Positions 15,437 through 24,879 are shown, counted from the stretch's first letter. The stretch is 64,000 nt of DNA from DATKPA01 sp051955985 (GCA_051955985.1 JBQCGD010000147.1:54917-118916); one strand, 5' to 3'. Numbers and translations: made by a program. The notes: a model not told the origin generated them from the sequence alone.

Positions 15437-16357
15437 ATGTTGGGAATGCCGGAGCATGGTCATGAGCCGGTGATGGTGGGGGAGGTACTCACGTATTTAG
15501 ATGTGAGGCCGGGGGAGGTCGTGATGGACTGCACGGCGGGTCGCGGGGGGCATGCGCTGGAGATTGCGAAGAGGTTGTCGCCGGGGGGGACGTTGATTGC
15601 GCTGGATGTGGATCCGGAGAACCTGCTTTACGCGCGGAAGCGGATCGAGGGGGCGGGGATCGCGGGGGTGAAGGTGCGGACGTTTCATGCGAACTTTGCG
15701 GAGGCGGGGGACGTTCTGGAGGAACTGGAACTGGAGGGCGTGGACGGTCTGCTGGCGGACTTCGGGGTCTCGACGAACCAGTTGATGGAGTCGTCGCATG
15801 GGTTGAGTTTCAATGCGGAAGCGCCGCTGGACATGCGGCTGGATCCCCGAATCAAGAGCAGGGCGTCCGACCTATTGAAGGAGTGGGACGAGAAGCGTAT
15901 TGCTGAGGTTTTGCGGGAGTACGCGCAGGAAAGATTTGCGTGGAAGATCGCGCGGAAAATTGTTCAGACACGCAACACGGAGCCGATACTCACGACGGGT
16001 CAGCTCGCACGTCTCGTTCGTTCGGTGGTTCCGCACAAATATGGGCAGATCGATCCGGCGACGAGAACTTTCCAGGCTTTGCGGATGGCGGTGAACGAAG
16101 AACTCGAGAGTCTTGAAGATCTGCTCGAGGCGGTTCCGGACATGATGGCGGCAAACGGGCGTGCGGTGTTCATCAGTTTTCATTCCGGCGAGGACCGGCT
16201 GGTGAAGCAGGCGACGCGGCAGTGGGAAGAGTCCGGGTGGTGCGAGGTGCTGACGAAGAAGCCGGTGGAGGCGAGTGAGAGTGAGACGGCGGTGAATCCG
16301 AGGGCGAGGAGTGCGAAGGTGAGAGCGGTGAGGTTTGGGGAGGTTGACGGGGTATAG
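15437..16357 (+). CDS. rsmH: 16S rRNA (cytosine-1402-N4)-methyltransferase
   Basis: 306 residues from ATG 15437; GAGG lies 6 bases upstream. It starts with the family hallmark HEPVMVGEVLTYL, followed by the SAM-binding loop DCTAGRGGHALEI and DVDPENLLYARKRI. LLADFGVSTNQL and HGLSFNAEAPLDMRLDP match the RsmH active-site region, and TFQALRMAVNEELESL plus FISFHSGEDRLVK are C-terminal signatures. The enzyme methylates N4 of C1402 in the ribosomal P site. The gene ends in TAG, a stop codon rarely used in this window. Confidence 0.95.
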   Translation: MLGMPEHGHEPVMVGEVLTYLDVRPGEVVMDCTAGRGGHALEIAKRLSPGGTLIALDVDPENLLYARKRIEGAGIAGVKVRTFHANFAEAGDVLEELELEGVDGLLADFGVSTNQLMESSHGLSFNAEAPLDMRLDPRIKSRASDLLKEWDEKRIAEVLREYAQERFAWKIARKIVQTRNTEPILTTGQLARLVRSVVPHKYGQIDPATRTFQALRMAVNEELESLEDLLEAVPDMMAANGRAVFISFHSGEDRLVKQATRQWEESGWCEVLTKKPVEASESETAVNPRARSAKVRAVRFGEVDGV

Positions 16358-16441
16358 GGTCTGGGGGCTGGGGTCTGTGTCGATGAGAATCCAGGGTGGG
16401 TCGTATGATGCGGCCCGGTTCATGAGCAATGGAGTGATGTG

Positions 16442-17506
16442 ATGACGCGGGAAGCCAAGATTGGGATGTTGACGGGGTTGGGGGTGATCGTGCTGATTGG
16501 GACGCTGCTGTCGGAGTACCTGGGGGGCGGGCCGCACGGGGTTGGGGCGACGGGGAATGGGGCGATGGGGCGGATGGCGGCGCTTCCGATGGGGGCGGCG
16601 TATCGGCAGGAGATCATGCAGCCGGTGGGGGTGCCTTCGCTGGTGAGGAATGACGGGGCGTCGGTGGCGCCTGGCGCGGGTGCGGGGGTTGTGGCGACGC
16701 CGTCGATGACGGGGGCTCCGCTGGCGCCCGCGGCGCCGGTGGGTTCGGGGACGGATGCGGGCGGTGCGCCGCGGCTGGATTCTCCCTTGAGCAATGGTCC
16801 GGCGATGAATCAGCCGGTGGCGGCGGTTCCTGCGGGGACGGTGCAGATGGATGCGGGGATGCAGCAGGCGTCGATACCGACGATGCAGATGCCGGCGAGC
16901 GGGGTGCAGACGGTGTATGTGCCGGGGCAGGCGGCGGCGCCGGCGGCGGGGCAGGCACGTGGGACGTTGACGCCGGCGGGGCCGGTGACGGCTGCGGACC
17001 TGGCACCGGCAGCGGCGGCGAAGCCGGCGGGTGAGGAATATGTGATCGTGCCGGGGGACAACCTGGCGAAGATTGCGAAGAAGTTTTACAAGTCGTCGAA
17101 GAACAGCGACATCCAGCGGATCGTGGCGGCGAATCCGGCGATGCTGAAGAACGACAAGAGCGTGCTGATTGCGGGGAAGAAGCTGTTGATACCGACGGTG
17201 GAGCGTGCGGCGGCGGTCGAGGGGTCGTCGTCGATGGCGGCGGCAGTTCCGGCGATGCCGACGGTGAAAGAGAAGACGGTGATCCGGAAGCCAGGGAGCG
17301 GGGAAGCGGTGGCCCGGGAGAAGGCGGCGGCGGAAGCGCGTGCGAAGAAGGCGGCAGGGAAGGTGTACGTGGTGCAGGCGCATGACACGCTGGGGAAGAT
17401 TGCACAGAAGTTTGGGGTGGGGGTGAAGGAGTTGATGGCGGCGAACGGGATTAAGGATGCGAAGGGGCTGCAGGTGGGGGCGAAGTTGAAGGTGGTGGTG
17501 GAGTAA
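16442..17506 (+). CDS. Membrane-anchored protein with two LysM domains
   Basis: 354 residues from ATG 16442 (GGAG 7 bases upstream; GTG at 16439 is an alternative). One membrane segment at residues 8-27 (LTGLGVIVLIGTLLSEYLGG), then about 170 residues of Gly/Ala/Pro-rich linker, a LysM domain near 200-252 (EEYVIVPGDNLAKIAKKF to LIAGKKLLIP) and a second near 310-354 (KVYVVQAHDTLGKIAQKFGV). LysM binds peptidoglycan GlcNAc, so this probably links inner membrane and wall at the division site. Its place between rsmH and ftsL is not standard for dcw clusters. Confidence 0.8.
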   Translation: MTREAKIGMLTGLGVIVLIGTLLSEYLGGGPHGVGATGNGAMGRMAALPMGAAYRQEIMQPVGVPSLVRNDGASVAPGAGAGVVATPSMTGAPLAPAAPVGSGTDAGGAPRLDSPLSNGPAMNQPVAAVPAGTVQMDAGMQQASIPTMQMPASGVQTVYVPGQAAAPAAGQARGTLTPAGPVTAADLAPAAAAKPAGEEYVIVPGDNLAKIAKKFYKSSKNSDIQRIVAANPAMLKNDKSVLIAGKKLLIPTVERAAAVEGSSSMAAAVPAMPTVKEKTVIRKPGSGEAVAREKAAAEARAKKAAGKVYVVQAHDTLGKIAQKFGVGVKELMAANGIKDAKGLQVGAKLKVVVE

Positions 17507-17644
17507 CGTTCCTCCCCCCGCCCTCCTGCGACTCGACGGCGTGCGGGGCGTAGCGCAATAATTGCGTGATGGTGGCGTAAGTCTTTAGAATGGGGCCGAT
17601 AAAGTTTACGGGATGTGGGTTGTAAACGCCGATAGGAGGGTGAG

Positions 17645-17682
17645 ACCGGGGTTTTTTGGAGTCCCGGTTTTGCCTTTTTGCG
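17645..17682 (+). terminator. Possible weak terminator after the LysM gene
   Basis: ACCGGG (17645-17650) pairs with CCCGGT (17663-17668) across a T-rich loop, followed by TTTGCCTTTTT. The short stem makes it uncertain. Confidence 0.4.
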
Positions 17683-17693
17683 GATTGCGGGTT

Positions 17694-17862
17694 GTGCAAT
17701 GTGTTGTGTGCATGGTTCGCGACGACGCAAGCGTTGGCGGGTGACTGGGTGTTGTGCGGGCGTTTGCCCGTGAAAGACGGAATGGCCGACGAGGGCGTCG
17801 GCCCCACTTGCGGGGTGTGCAATGTGGTGTGTGCATAGTTCGCGACGACGCAAGCGTTGGCG
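17694..17862. repeat. 46-base direct repeat pair
   Basis: 17694-17739 and 17817-17862 are nearly identical (core TTCGCGACGACGCAAGCGTT), 123 bases apart. The second copy differs at two positions. The spacer contains GGCCGACGAGGGCGTCGGCC, a perfect palindrome at about 17783-17802 whose right half recurs at 17922-17933. Confidence 0.75.
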
Positions 17863-17953
17863 CTGGTCCAAGTGAAGAGCGGGAGTTTGGCTCGCGATCG
17901 ATAGATTGGCCGACCCCCCCCCAGAGGGCGTCGGCCCGACTTTTGGTGTTCAG

Positions 17954-18307
17954 GTGTTGAAGCTGCTGGTCATGTTGGGAACGTTTTTGTTGTTGGCGCT
18001 GGGGATGCTGGCGCTCAGGCAGCGGCGATTGGAGATGACGGCGGACGCGGTGCGGATACACGATCAGATTTTGGCGCGGCGGCAGACGCTGCTGGATCAG
18101 CGGGTGCAGATTTCGAAGCGGACGAATCCGTGGGCACTGGCTGCGGGGTTGAAGGCGGCGGGGATGGACACGGGGGGTGCGTTGCAGGAGCGGCCCGAGG
18201 CGACGAATGTGCGGCCGGGCGGTTCGGCGCCGGCGGTGGTGACGGATTTGGTGGCGCCGGTGATGGGGGGGAGCGGGCATGCGAATCCGCGCAGGCCGAG
18301 GGAGTGA
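17954..18307 (+). CDS. ftsL: FtsL-like bitopic division protein
   Basis: About 117 residues; start uncertain (GTG 17954 chosen, ATG 17972 possible, neither with a clear ribosome site). A single membrane helix (LLVMLGTFLLLALGMLALRQ) is followed by a coiled-coil-like stretch with Arg/Gln/Leu spacing (LARRQTLLDQRVQISKRTNP) and an Ala/Gly/Pro-rich tail. Topology, the NP-containing motif after the coil and position directly before ftsI all match FtsL, which bridges FtsQ/DivIB and FtsI/FtsW. Sequence similarity across FtsL proteins is very low, so the assignment rests mainly on context. Confidence 0.6.
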   Translation: MLKLLVMLGTFLLLALGMLALRQRRLEMTADAVRIHDQILARRQTLLDQRVQISKRTNPWALAAGLKAAGMDTGGALQERPEATNVRPGGSAPAVVTDLVAPVMGGSGHANPRRPRE

Positions 18308-18308
18308 T

Positions 18309-18341
18309 GGTTGAGTGGTTAAGTAGTTAAGTGATTAAGTC
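18309..18341. repeat. GTGGTTAAGTAGTTAAGTG repeat
   Basis: Short degenerate units (GGTTAAGTA, GTTAAGTGA, TTAAGT) lie directly after the ftsL-like stop. No function is seen. Confidence 0.45.
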
Positions 18342-18401
18342 GCTGGCGCGAGGTTGTGGACCCCTTGGCGCCGGATTCAACTGTGACGGAACGGAAAGCT
18401 C

Positions 18402-20348
18402 ATGGACGGTAGCAGGCAGACGCGGCGGACACAGTGGCTGGCGACGGCGATGCTGGTGGCGACGGCGGGGGCGCTGGTGGGGCTTTTGGGGCGGGTGGTG
18501 TGGCTGGAGAAGCACATACCGGCGGAGTGGGTGGAGCGGCTGGCGCGGCAGAACACGGCGGTGATTCCGCTGATGCCGGACCGTGGGGCGATCAAGATGT
18601 CGGACGGGACGCCGGTGGCGATGTCGGTGCGGATGTACAATTTGTTTGCGGATCCGGGGGTGATCGTGGATCCGACGGGGAAGTTGAACGCGTTGAAGGA
18701 CGAGGATTTGCAGAAGGCGAGGGACCTGCTGGTGCAGGCGCTTTCGCCGCTGGTGAAGAAGCCGGCGGATGAGTTGTTGTTTGAGATCGAGAAGAATGCG
18801 ACGTATGCGGACGGCCGTCCGCGGCGGTTCATGTGGCTGGCGCGGGAGGTGGATGAGGATTTTTACAACCGGTTCCAGGCGTTGAAGGCGAAGCTGCGGG
18901 AGGAGAGCCGGGAGGCGGAGAAGCTGGCGAACAAGAGCCGGGATCCGGATGTGCGTGCGCGGGAAGGGGCGCGGGCGAGCATTTTGTATCACACGCTGGA
19001 CGGGGTGGGTTTTGTGAAGTCGATGAAGCGGGTGTATCCGCTGGGGCAGCTTGGGGGGAACGTGATTGGGTTTGCGAACAATTATGAGGGGGTGGACGGG
19101 CTGGAGCATCAGCTCGATTTCATGCTGCGCGGGATTCCGGGGTCGATGTACGTGACGAAGGATGCGGCGCGGCACACGCTTTTGATCCAGGATCAGCGGT
19201 ACAACGCGCCGGACGACGGGCGGGACGTGTGGCTGACGATGAACACGGTGATGCAGGGGATTGCGCAGGAGGAGTTGAAACGGGCGGTGGATGAGTAGGG
19301 GGCGGAGGGCGGGACAGCGGCGGTGATGGATCCGTACAGCGGTCGGATCCTGGCGATGGCGAATTATCCGTTTCTGGATCCGAGCGATTTGAAGGATTCG
19401 CCGGAGGAATCGCACCGGAACAAGGCGGTGACGGACCCGTTTGAGCCGGGGTCGATTTTCAAGCCGTTCGTGATGTCGTGGGCGATTGAGAAGCACGTGG
19501 TGAAGCCGACGGACGTGTTTTTTGGGTACAACGGGGTGTTTCGGGACCGGACGGGGCGGACGGTTCGGGACGATGCGGGGTATGGGGCGTTGACGGTGCA
19601 CGACATTTTGGTGAAGTCGAGCAATATTGGGATGACGCAGATCGGGTGGAAGATGGGGTCGCCGCTGGTGTATGAGGCGGTGAAGACGTTTGGTTTTGGG
19701 GAGCGGACGGGGGTGGAGTTGCCGGGGGATCAGAAGGGGATTGTGCCGCCGCTGTCGAAGTGGAATGGGGGGCAGTTGACGTCGACGAGCTTTGGGTATG
19801 GGGTGGCGGCGACGCCGTTGCAGCTTTTGCGGGGGTTTGCGACGTTTGCGAATGGGGGGTACCTGGTGACGCCGCGGGTGATCAATGCGTTGGAGGAGAC
19901 TTCGGGGAAGACGATACCGTGGACGGACGTGGCGGGGCCGCCGTTGCAGCACCAGATCATCAGTGCGCAGACGTGTGCGACGATGCGGAGCATGATGGTG
20001 GATGTGCTTGGGCCGCAGGGGACGGCGCGCGGGGCGAAGAGCAAGCTGTACCAGATGTATGGGAAGACGGGGACGGCGCACATTGCGGCGGGGAGTGGGG
20101 GGCAGCGTGGTCATGGGTATGGGGCGAACGATTACAATTCGAGTTTTTTGTGCGGGGCGCCGGTGGATCATCCGCGGCTGGTGTTGATAGTGACGCTGCA
20201 CAAGCCGCGGCATGGGTATTTCGGGGGGACGGTGAGTGCGCCGGCGGCGGTGGCGATCATGGAGCGGTGTTTGATGTATTTGCAGGTGAAGCCGGATGTG
20301 GTGGCGGAGGGGCCGGCGGTGGCGAGTGGGCGAAGCGCTCACCATTGA
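18402..20348 (+). CDS. ftsI: FtsI/PBP3-type transpeptidase interrupted by one in-frame TAG
   Basis: 649 codons. The frame is continuous from ATG 18402 (GGAAAG upstream) to TGA 20346-20348 except for TAG at 19296-19298 (codon 299). On both sides the sequence is normal class B PBP: N-terminal membrane helix (about 13-33), a dimerisation domain ending QEELKRAVDE, then after TAG GAEGGTAAVMDPYSGRIL with no gap. Catalytic motifs are intact: S351-IFK, S406-S-N408 and K555-TG. In relatives the interrupted residue is usually Tyr or similar, one base from TAG. It may be a sequencing error, true nonsense mutation, suppressed stop or split protein; ATG 19326 could start the second half but has no close ribosome site. 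Confidence 0.85.
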
Positions 20349-20360
20349 GGAGTGACAGGG

Positions 20361-20553
20361 GACGAAACACGAAGAGCACGAAGGCACGAAGGACCACGAA
20401 GACATAATTAGCCACGAATGACACAAAAGACACGAAAGAGATTTGTTTGAGATAGAGTTTGGGACCGAGTGGGAGATTGGGTTAAACCGTGGCGACCGAG
20501 GATGGGAATACGAAGACGGGATTGAACCACAGAGGACACAGAGAACACAGAGG
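20361..20553. repeat. CACGAAG and CACAGAG repeat blocks before murE
   Basis: CACGAAGAG, CACGAAGG and CACGAATGA units run at 20361-20438, and ACCACAGAGGACACAGAG units at 20525-20553. These are the same two families as at 5515-5642, in the opposite orientation. Confidence 0.75.
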
Positions 20554-20591
20554 GATGATGTGGACCTGGTGGGTTTACGTGGAAGTTGATG

Positions 20592-22256
20592 ATGCGATTT
20601 TCTGAGTTGATGAAGGCGATTGAGGGGCGGGTGCGGGTTGGGGAGGTGCGCGCGGGGAGGGATCCGGAGGTGTTGCGGGTTTGTGAGGATTCGCGGAAGG
20701 TGCGCGAGGGGGATTTGTTTGTGGTGCGGAAGGGGACGAAGCGGGATGGGGCGGAGTTTGTGGCGGATGCGATTTTGAAGGGGGCGGTGGGGGTGGTGGT
20801 GGAGAGTGGTCAGTTGTCAGTGGTCAGTGGTCAGTTGGGGGAGGTTGCGAGTGCGGAAGTTGGGGATGTGAATTTGGCGTTGGCGCTTTTGGCGCATGAG
20901 GTGGGGGGGAGGCCGACGGCGGGGATGAAGGTGATTGGGGTGACGGGGACGAAGGGGAAGACGACGGTGGCGTATTTGATGCGGTCGGTGCTGGGGGCGG
21001 CGGGGAAGCGGGTGGGGATGGTGGGGACGGTGGAGATTGACGATGGGGAGCGGGTGGTGGCGGCGGAGATGACGACGCCGGGGGTGGTGGAGTTGGTGGA
21101 GTTGTTTGGGCGGATGAAGGGGAATGGGGTGGAGTATGTGGTGATGGAGGTGAGCAGTCATTCGCTGCATCAGCATCGGGTGGGGGGGATTGATTTTGCG
21201 GTGGGGGTGTTTACGAATTTGACGGGGGATCATTTGGATTATCATGGGACGATGGAGGAGTATGCGGCGGCGAAGGGGATGTTGTTTGAGGGGCTTGGGA
21301 AAGACGCTTTTGCCATTATTAATGGCGATGATGCGTGGGCTGAACGGATGGTGCGGGGTTGTAAGGGGAGAGTCGTGCAGTTTAAGGTGACTGATAAGCC
21401 TCTGACGAAAGGTGCGGTTCCTCCCATGGAAGTTCCGGGTCTGCCAGGTGATGCCGGCGCGCCCACGCCTCAATGGACTTATCCGGGTGAGATACCCCCG
21501 GGTGGGTTTGCGACCTACATTTGGCGCATGAACAGCAATGGGATGGGATTGACTGTCGCATGGGACCATCCCCCGTTTGAAATGTATGGGCTCGGTCATA
21601 CGTTTGTGACACCGCTGGTGGGGCGGCATAACGCTTACAACATCACGGCGGCATATGTGGCGTGCGGAGCGTTGGGGGCCCTGAGAACGCCAGCGGATCT
21701 AGAGGGGCGGGTCAGAATGGCAGGAATTTGGAAGAAGGCAGCAGGGGCACCTGGGCGTTTGCAACGGGTGGACGGAAAAGGGGCGAAGTTCAACGTATTT
21801 GTTGACTATGCGCACACGCATGATTCGCTGGAGAATGTGCTGAAGGCGGTGCGCGGGACGATGGGGAAGGGGCGGTTGATTTGTGTGTTTGGGTGTGGTG
21901 GGGATCGGGATCGGACGAAGCGGCCGAAGATGGGGGCGGTGGCGGAGGGGTTGGCGGATCGGGTGATTGTGACGAGTGATAATCCGCGGACGGAGGATGC
22001 GGGGGGGATTTTGCGCGAGATTTGTGCGGGGTTTTCGACGGGATGGGAGCGGGGTGGGAAGATTTCGGTAGTGGCGGATCGGCGGGGGGCGATTCGGGCG
22101 GCGATTGGGATGGCGGAGGCGGGGGATGTGGTGTTGATTGCGGGGAAGGGGCATGAGAATTATCAGATTGTTGGGACGGTGAAGCATCATTTTGATGATG
22201 TGGAAGAGGCAGAGGCTGCTCTTCGTGAGCGGTTTGAGATAAGGAAGCAGAAGTGA
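20592..22256 (+). CDS. murE: UDP-MurNAc-tripeptide synthetase, DAP-adding type
   Basis: About 554 residues from ATG 20592 (GGAAG 6 bases upstream; ATG 20589 also possible). Mur-ligase domains are clear: P-loop GVTGTKGKTT (K123), EVSSHSLHQHRV, FTNLTGDHLDYHGTMEEYAAAK, VDYAHTHDSLENVL, and DNPR at 463-466, the motif that selects meso-diaminopimelate over lysine. It adds DAP to UDP-MurNAc-Ala-Glu in the cytoplasm. It is long (usual about 490) because of a Pro/Gly-rich stretch around residues 275-320. Residues 74-83 are a translated GTCAGTG repeat. The central third has more balanced codons than its flanks. It overlaps murF by GTGA. Confidence 0.93.
   Translation: MRFSELMKAIEGRVRVGEVRAGRDPEVLRVCEDSRKVREGDLFVVRKGTKRDGAEFVADAILKGAVGVVVESGQLSVVSGQLGEVASAEVGDVNLALALLAHEVGGRPTAGMKVIGVTGTKGKTTVAYLMRSVLGAAGKRVGMVGTVEIDDGERVVAAEMTTPGVVELVELFGRMKGNGVEYVVMEVSSHSLHQHRVGGIDFAVGVFTNLTGDHLDYHGTMEEYAAAKGMLFEGLGKDAFAIINGDDAWAERMVRGCKGRVVQFKVTDKPLTKGAVPPMEVPGLPGDAGAPTPQWTYPGEIPPGGFATYIWRMNSNGMGLTVAWDHPPFEMYGLGHTFVTPLVGRHNAYNITAAYVACGALGALRTPADLEGRVRMAGIWKKAAGAPGRLQRVDGKGAKFNVFVDYAHTHDSLENVLKAVRGTMGKGRLICVFGCGGDRDRTKRPKMGAVAEGLADRVIVTSDNPRTEDAGGILREICAGFSTGWERGGKISVVADRRGAIRAAIGMAEAGDVVLIAGKGHENYQIVGTVKHHFDDVEEAEAALRERFEIRKQK
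20806..20839. repeat. GGTCAGTTGTCAGTGGTCAGT repeat in murE
   Basis: GTCAGTT/GTCAGTG units of 7-10 bases encode GQLSVVSGQL inside murE domain 1. No other copy is seen in the window. Confidence 0.6.
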
Positions 22257-23686
22257 AAGCCTGGGAAATTGAAGAAGTGCGGCGGGCGGTGAAGGGGAAG
22301 TGGGTGACGCGCGGATCGCGGCGGTTCAATGGGCGCGTGGCGACGGATTCGCGGAAGGTGGGGGAGAATGAGTTGTTTGTGACGATCGTGGGGAAGAACC
22401 ATGATGCGCACAAGTTCACGGCGGAGACGATTGGGCGTGGGCCGGCGGCGATTTTGATCAGCAGGGAGTTGGCGCCGGAGGTGGTGGCATTGGCGCAGGC
22501 GAAGGAGGTGGCGCTGATTCTCGTGGATGACACGATTGCGGCGTTGAACCGGCTGGCGGGGGCGTATCGGTCGGGGGAGAACGGGTTTTCGGGGATGCGG
22601 GCGCGGGTGATTGCGGTGGGGGGGTCGAATGGGAAGACGACGACGAAGCGGGTTGTGCACACGCTTTTGGCGGAGAAGTTTGGGGCGGGCGGGGTGCATG
22701 CGAGTCCGAAGAGTTTTAATAACAATATTGGGATGCCGCTGACGCTGCTGGAGGTGGAGCAGGGGCATGATTTTGTGGTGCTGGAGATTGGGACGAATGC
22801 GCCGGGGGAGATTGCGGCGCTGGGGGAGGTTTGCCGGCCGGACATTGCGGTGATTACGAATGTGGGGCTGGAGCATTTGGAGCAGCTTGGGGATCTGGAG
22901 GGGGTGGCGCGGGAGGAGGCGTCGATTGCGCCGTTTGGGGCGGAGGGGGGGACGCTGGTGTTGCCGTCGGATGCGCCGGAGCTTTTGCAGTCGTTGAAGA
23001 GTGCGACGGCGCAGCGGATCCTGGTGGGGCGGGAGGGGGCGGATTTGATGGTGACGGATGTTGTGGAGAGCATGGGGGGGACGACGTTTTCGGTGAATGG
23101 GCGGGGGACGTTTCATTTGCCGCTGCTGGGGGAGCACAATGCGGTGAATGCGTTGATGGCGATAGCGGTGGCGCGGCGGGTGGGGATGACGGAGGAGCAG
23201 ATTGCGGCGGGGCTTTTGAAGGTGAAGCCGGCGGAGATGCGGCTGGAGCCGATGCGGGTGGGGGATTGGAGCGTGATTAATGATGCGTACAACGCGAATC
23301 CGAGTTCGATGGAGGCGGCGTTGAAGACGTATGCGCGGTTGAAGGGGGAGGGGCTGGGGAGTGCGGGGCGGCGGGTGGTGGTGTTGGGGGATATGCTGGA
23401 GTTGGGGCCGTCGAGCGAGGCGATGCATCGGAGCGTTGGGGGGATGGTGGGTGCGTGGAAGTTTGATTTGTTTGTGGCGGTGGGGCGGCAGATGAAGTTT
23501 GCGGCGGGGGTGGCGGAGGCTGCGGGTGTGAAAGTGCATCATTTCATGGATACTGCATCGGCGAGGGAAGGGATCTGGTTGCTGTTGAAGCCGGCGGATC
23601 GGATTCTGCTGAAGGGGTCGCGGGGGATGGCGCTGGAGACGGTGCTGGAAGCGTTGCGTTCGCCGGGCGTGCCGGTGGCGGTGTAA
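22253..23686 (+). CDS. murF: UDP-MurNAc-tripeptide--D-Ala-D-Ala ligase
   Basis: 477 residues from GTG 22253, which overlaps the murE stop (GTGA); AGGAAG lies upstream inside murE. Mur-ligase P-loop GGSNGKTTTKR (K128), FNNNIGMPLTLL, EIGTNAPGEIAAL, GLEHLEQLGD and NDAYNANPSSMEAAL are all typical of MurF. It attaches the D-Ala-D-Ala made by Ddl to the UDP-MurNAc-tripeptide from MurE. Length is normal. Translational coupling with murE is likely. Confidence 0.94.
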   Translation: MKAWEIEEVRRAVKGKWVTRGSRRFNGRVATDSRKVGENELFVTIVGKNHDAHKFTAETIGRGPAAILISRELAPEVVALAQAKEVALILVDDTIAALNRLAGAYRSGENGFSGMRARVIAVGGSNGKTTTKRVVHTLLAEKFGAGGVHASPKSFNNNIGMPLTLLEVEQGHDFVVLEIGTNAPGEIAALGEVCRPDIAVITNVGLEHLEQLGDLEGVAREEASIAPFGAEGGTLVLPSDAPELLQSLKSATAQRILVGREGADLMVTDVVESMGGTTFSVNGRGTFHLPLLGEHNAVNALMAIAVARRVGMTEEQIAAGLLKVKPAEMRLEPMRVGDWSVINDAYNANPSSMEAALKTYARLKGEGLGSAGRRVVVLGDMLELGPSSEAMHRSVGGMVGAWKFDLFVAVGRQMKFAAGVAEAAGVKVHHFMDTASAREGIWLLLKPADRILLKGSRGMALETVLEALRSPGVPVAV

Positions 23687-23702
23687 GCCAAGGAAGGAAG
23701 CC

Positions 23703-24857
23703 GTGTTTTACCTGCTATACGAGTGGATGACGAAGGGGCAAGGGGACGGGATGTTTGCCGGGGTGATCTTCCGCGCGGCGGCGGCGATCATGCTGAGCTT
23801 TATGCTGGTGCTCTTGTCGGGGAACCGGGTGATCCGGTGGCTGATGAAGCAGAAGGTGGGGGATCGGCCGGAGTTTCACAATGCGACGTTGAACGAGCTG
23901 ACGAAGCACAAGGGGAACACGCCGACGATGGGGGGGATCATGATCATCGGGGCGATCCTGGTGAGTTGTCTCTTGCTGGCGAATTTGCAGAATTTTTATG
24001 TGCGGATGGCGCTGTTCTGCATGGTGTACCTGGCGTGCCTGGGGGCGGTGGATGACTGGTTGAAGCTGACGACGGCGCGGCGGAATCCGGGGTCGCGGGA
24101 TGGGCTTTTGTCGTGGGAGAAGATGTTGTTCCAGGTGGGTCTGGGGGTGTTGCTGGCGATTTTTATTTACAACCATCCGAACCATATTTTGAATGGGCCG
24201 GGGCTGGTGGGGCAGGAGATTCAGCAGAATGTGGAGCATGCGCATTATTTGAACTGGCCGTTTTTGCCGTCGCAACTGGCGATGCCGGCGTGGGTGTTTG
24301 CGATTTTGACGGTGGTGGTGATCACGGGGTCGAGCAATGCGGTGAATTTGACGGACGGGATGGACGGGCTGGCGGCGGGGTGCATGGCGATTGTGTCGTT
24401 TGCGTTTCTGGCGCTGGCGTATGTGACAGGGGATCTGCGGTGGTCGGCGGTTTTGCACTTCAACCTGGTGCAGTACACGGGGGAGCTGGCGGTGGTGTGC
24501 GGGGCGATCACGGGGGCGTGTTTGGGGTTCCTCTGGTACAACTGCAATCCGGCGCAGGTGTTCATGGGGGATACGGGGTCGCTGGCGCTGGGGGGGGTGA
24601 TCGGGTATGTGGCGATTGTGATTCGGCAGGAATTGATGCTGCTGCTGGTGGGGGGGATTTTCGTGATGGAAGCGACGTCGGTGATGATGCAGGTGAGTTA
24701 TTTCCGGATGACGGGGGGGAAGCGGATTTTCTTGTGTAGTCCGATTCATCATCATTTTCATTTGAAGGGGTGGAGCGAGCAGCAGGTGGTGGTGCGGTTC
24801 TGGTTGATCAGCGCGTTGTGTGCGGCGTTTGGGATTGCGACGGTGAAGTTGCGGTGA
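23703..24857 (+). CDS. mraY: Phospho-MurNAc-pentapeptide transferase
   Basis: 384 residues from GTG 23703 with AAGGAAGG just before it. A polytopic protein with about ten membrane segments. Catalytic and binding motifs of MraY are present: HKGNTPTMGG, the GAVDDWLK double Asp, NLTDGMDGLAAG, FMGDTGSLALGG and the C-terminal histidine cluster PIHHHFHLKG. It transfers phospho-MurNAc-pentapeptide to undecaprenyl phosphate on the inner face of the membrane, giving lipid I. In most dcw clusters murD follows; here a lipoprotein does. Confidence 0.96.
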   Translation: MFYLLYEWMTKGQGDGMFAGVIFRAAAAIMLSFMLVLLSGNRVIRWLMKQKVGDRPEFHNATLNELTKHKGNTPTMGGIMIIGAILVSCLLLANLQNFYVRMALFCMVYLACLGAVDDWLKLTTARRNPGSRDGLLSWEKMLFQVGLGVLLAIFIYNHPNHILNGPGLVGQEIQQNVEHAHYLNWPFLPSQLAMPAWVFAILTVVVITGSSNAVNLTDGMDGLAAGCMAIVSFAFLALAYVTGDLRWSAVLHFNLVQYTGELAVVCGAITGACLGFLWYNCNPAQVFMGDTGSLALGGVIGYVAIVIRQELMLLLVGGIFVMEATSVMMQVSYFRMTGGKRIFLCSPIHHHFHLKGWSEQQVVVRFWLISALCAAFGIATVKLR

Positions 24858-24879
24858 GGGACGATCAGCCGACGTAAGT

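Larger units (their letters stand above)
17507..17953. other. 447-base repeat-rich gap before ftsL
   Basis: No gene. It holds a weak terminator at 17645-17682, two copies of a 46-base direct repeat, and two copies of a GGGCGTCGGCC(C) element. Confidence 0.6.

Noticed and set aside
16358..16441. Extended rsmH product by TAG read-through
   Set aside because: Read-through would add only 16 residues without conservation; the normal RsmH C-terminus precedes TAG.
17817..17862. Attachment-site pair of an integrated element (46-base direct repeats)
   Set aside because: Only 77 bases lie between the copies and no integrase or cargo is present.
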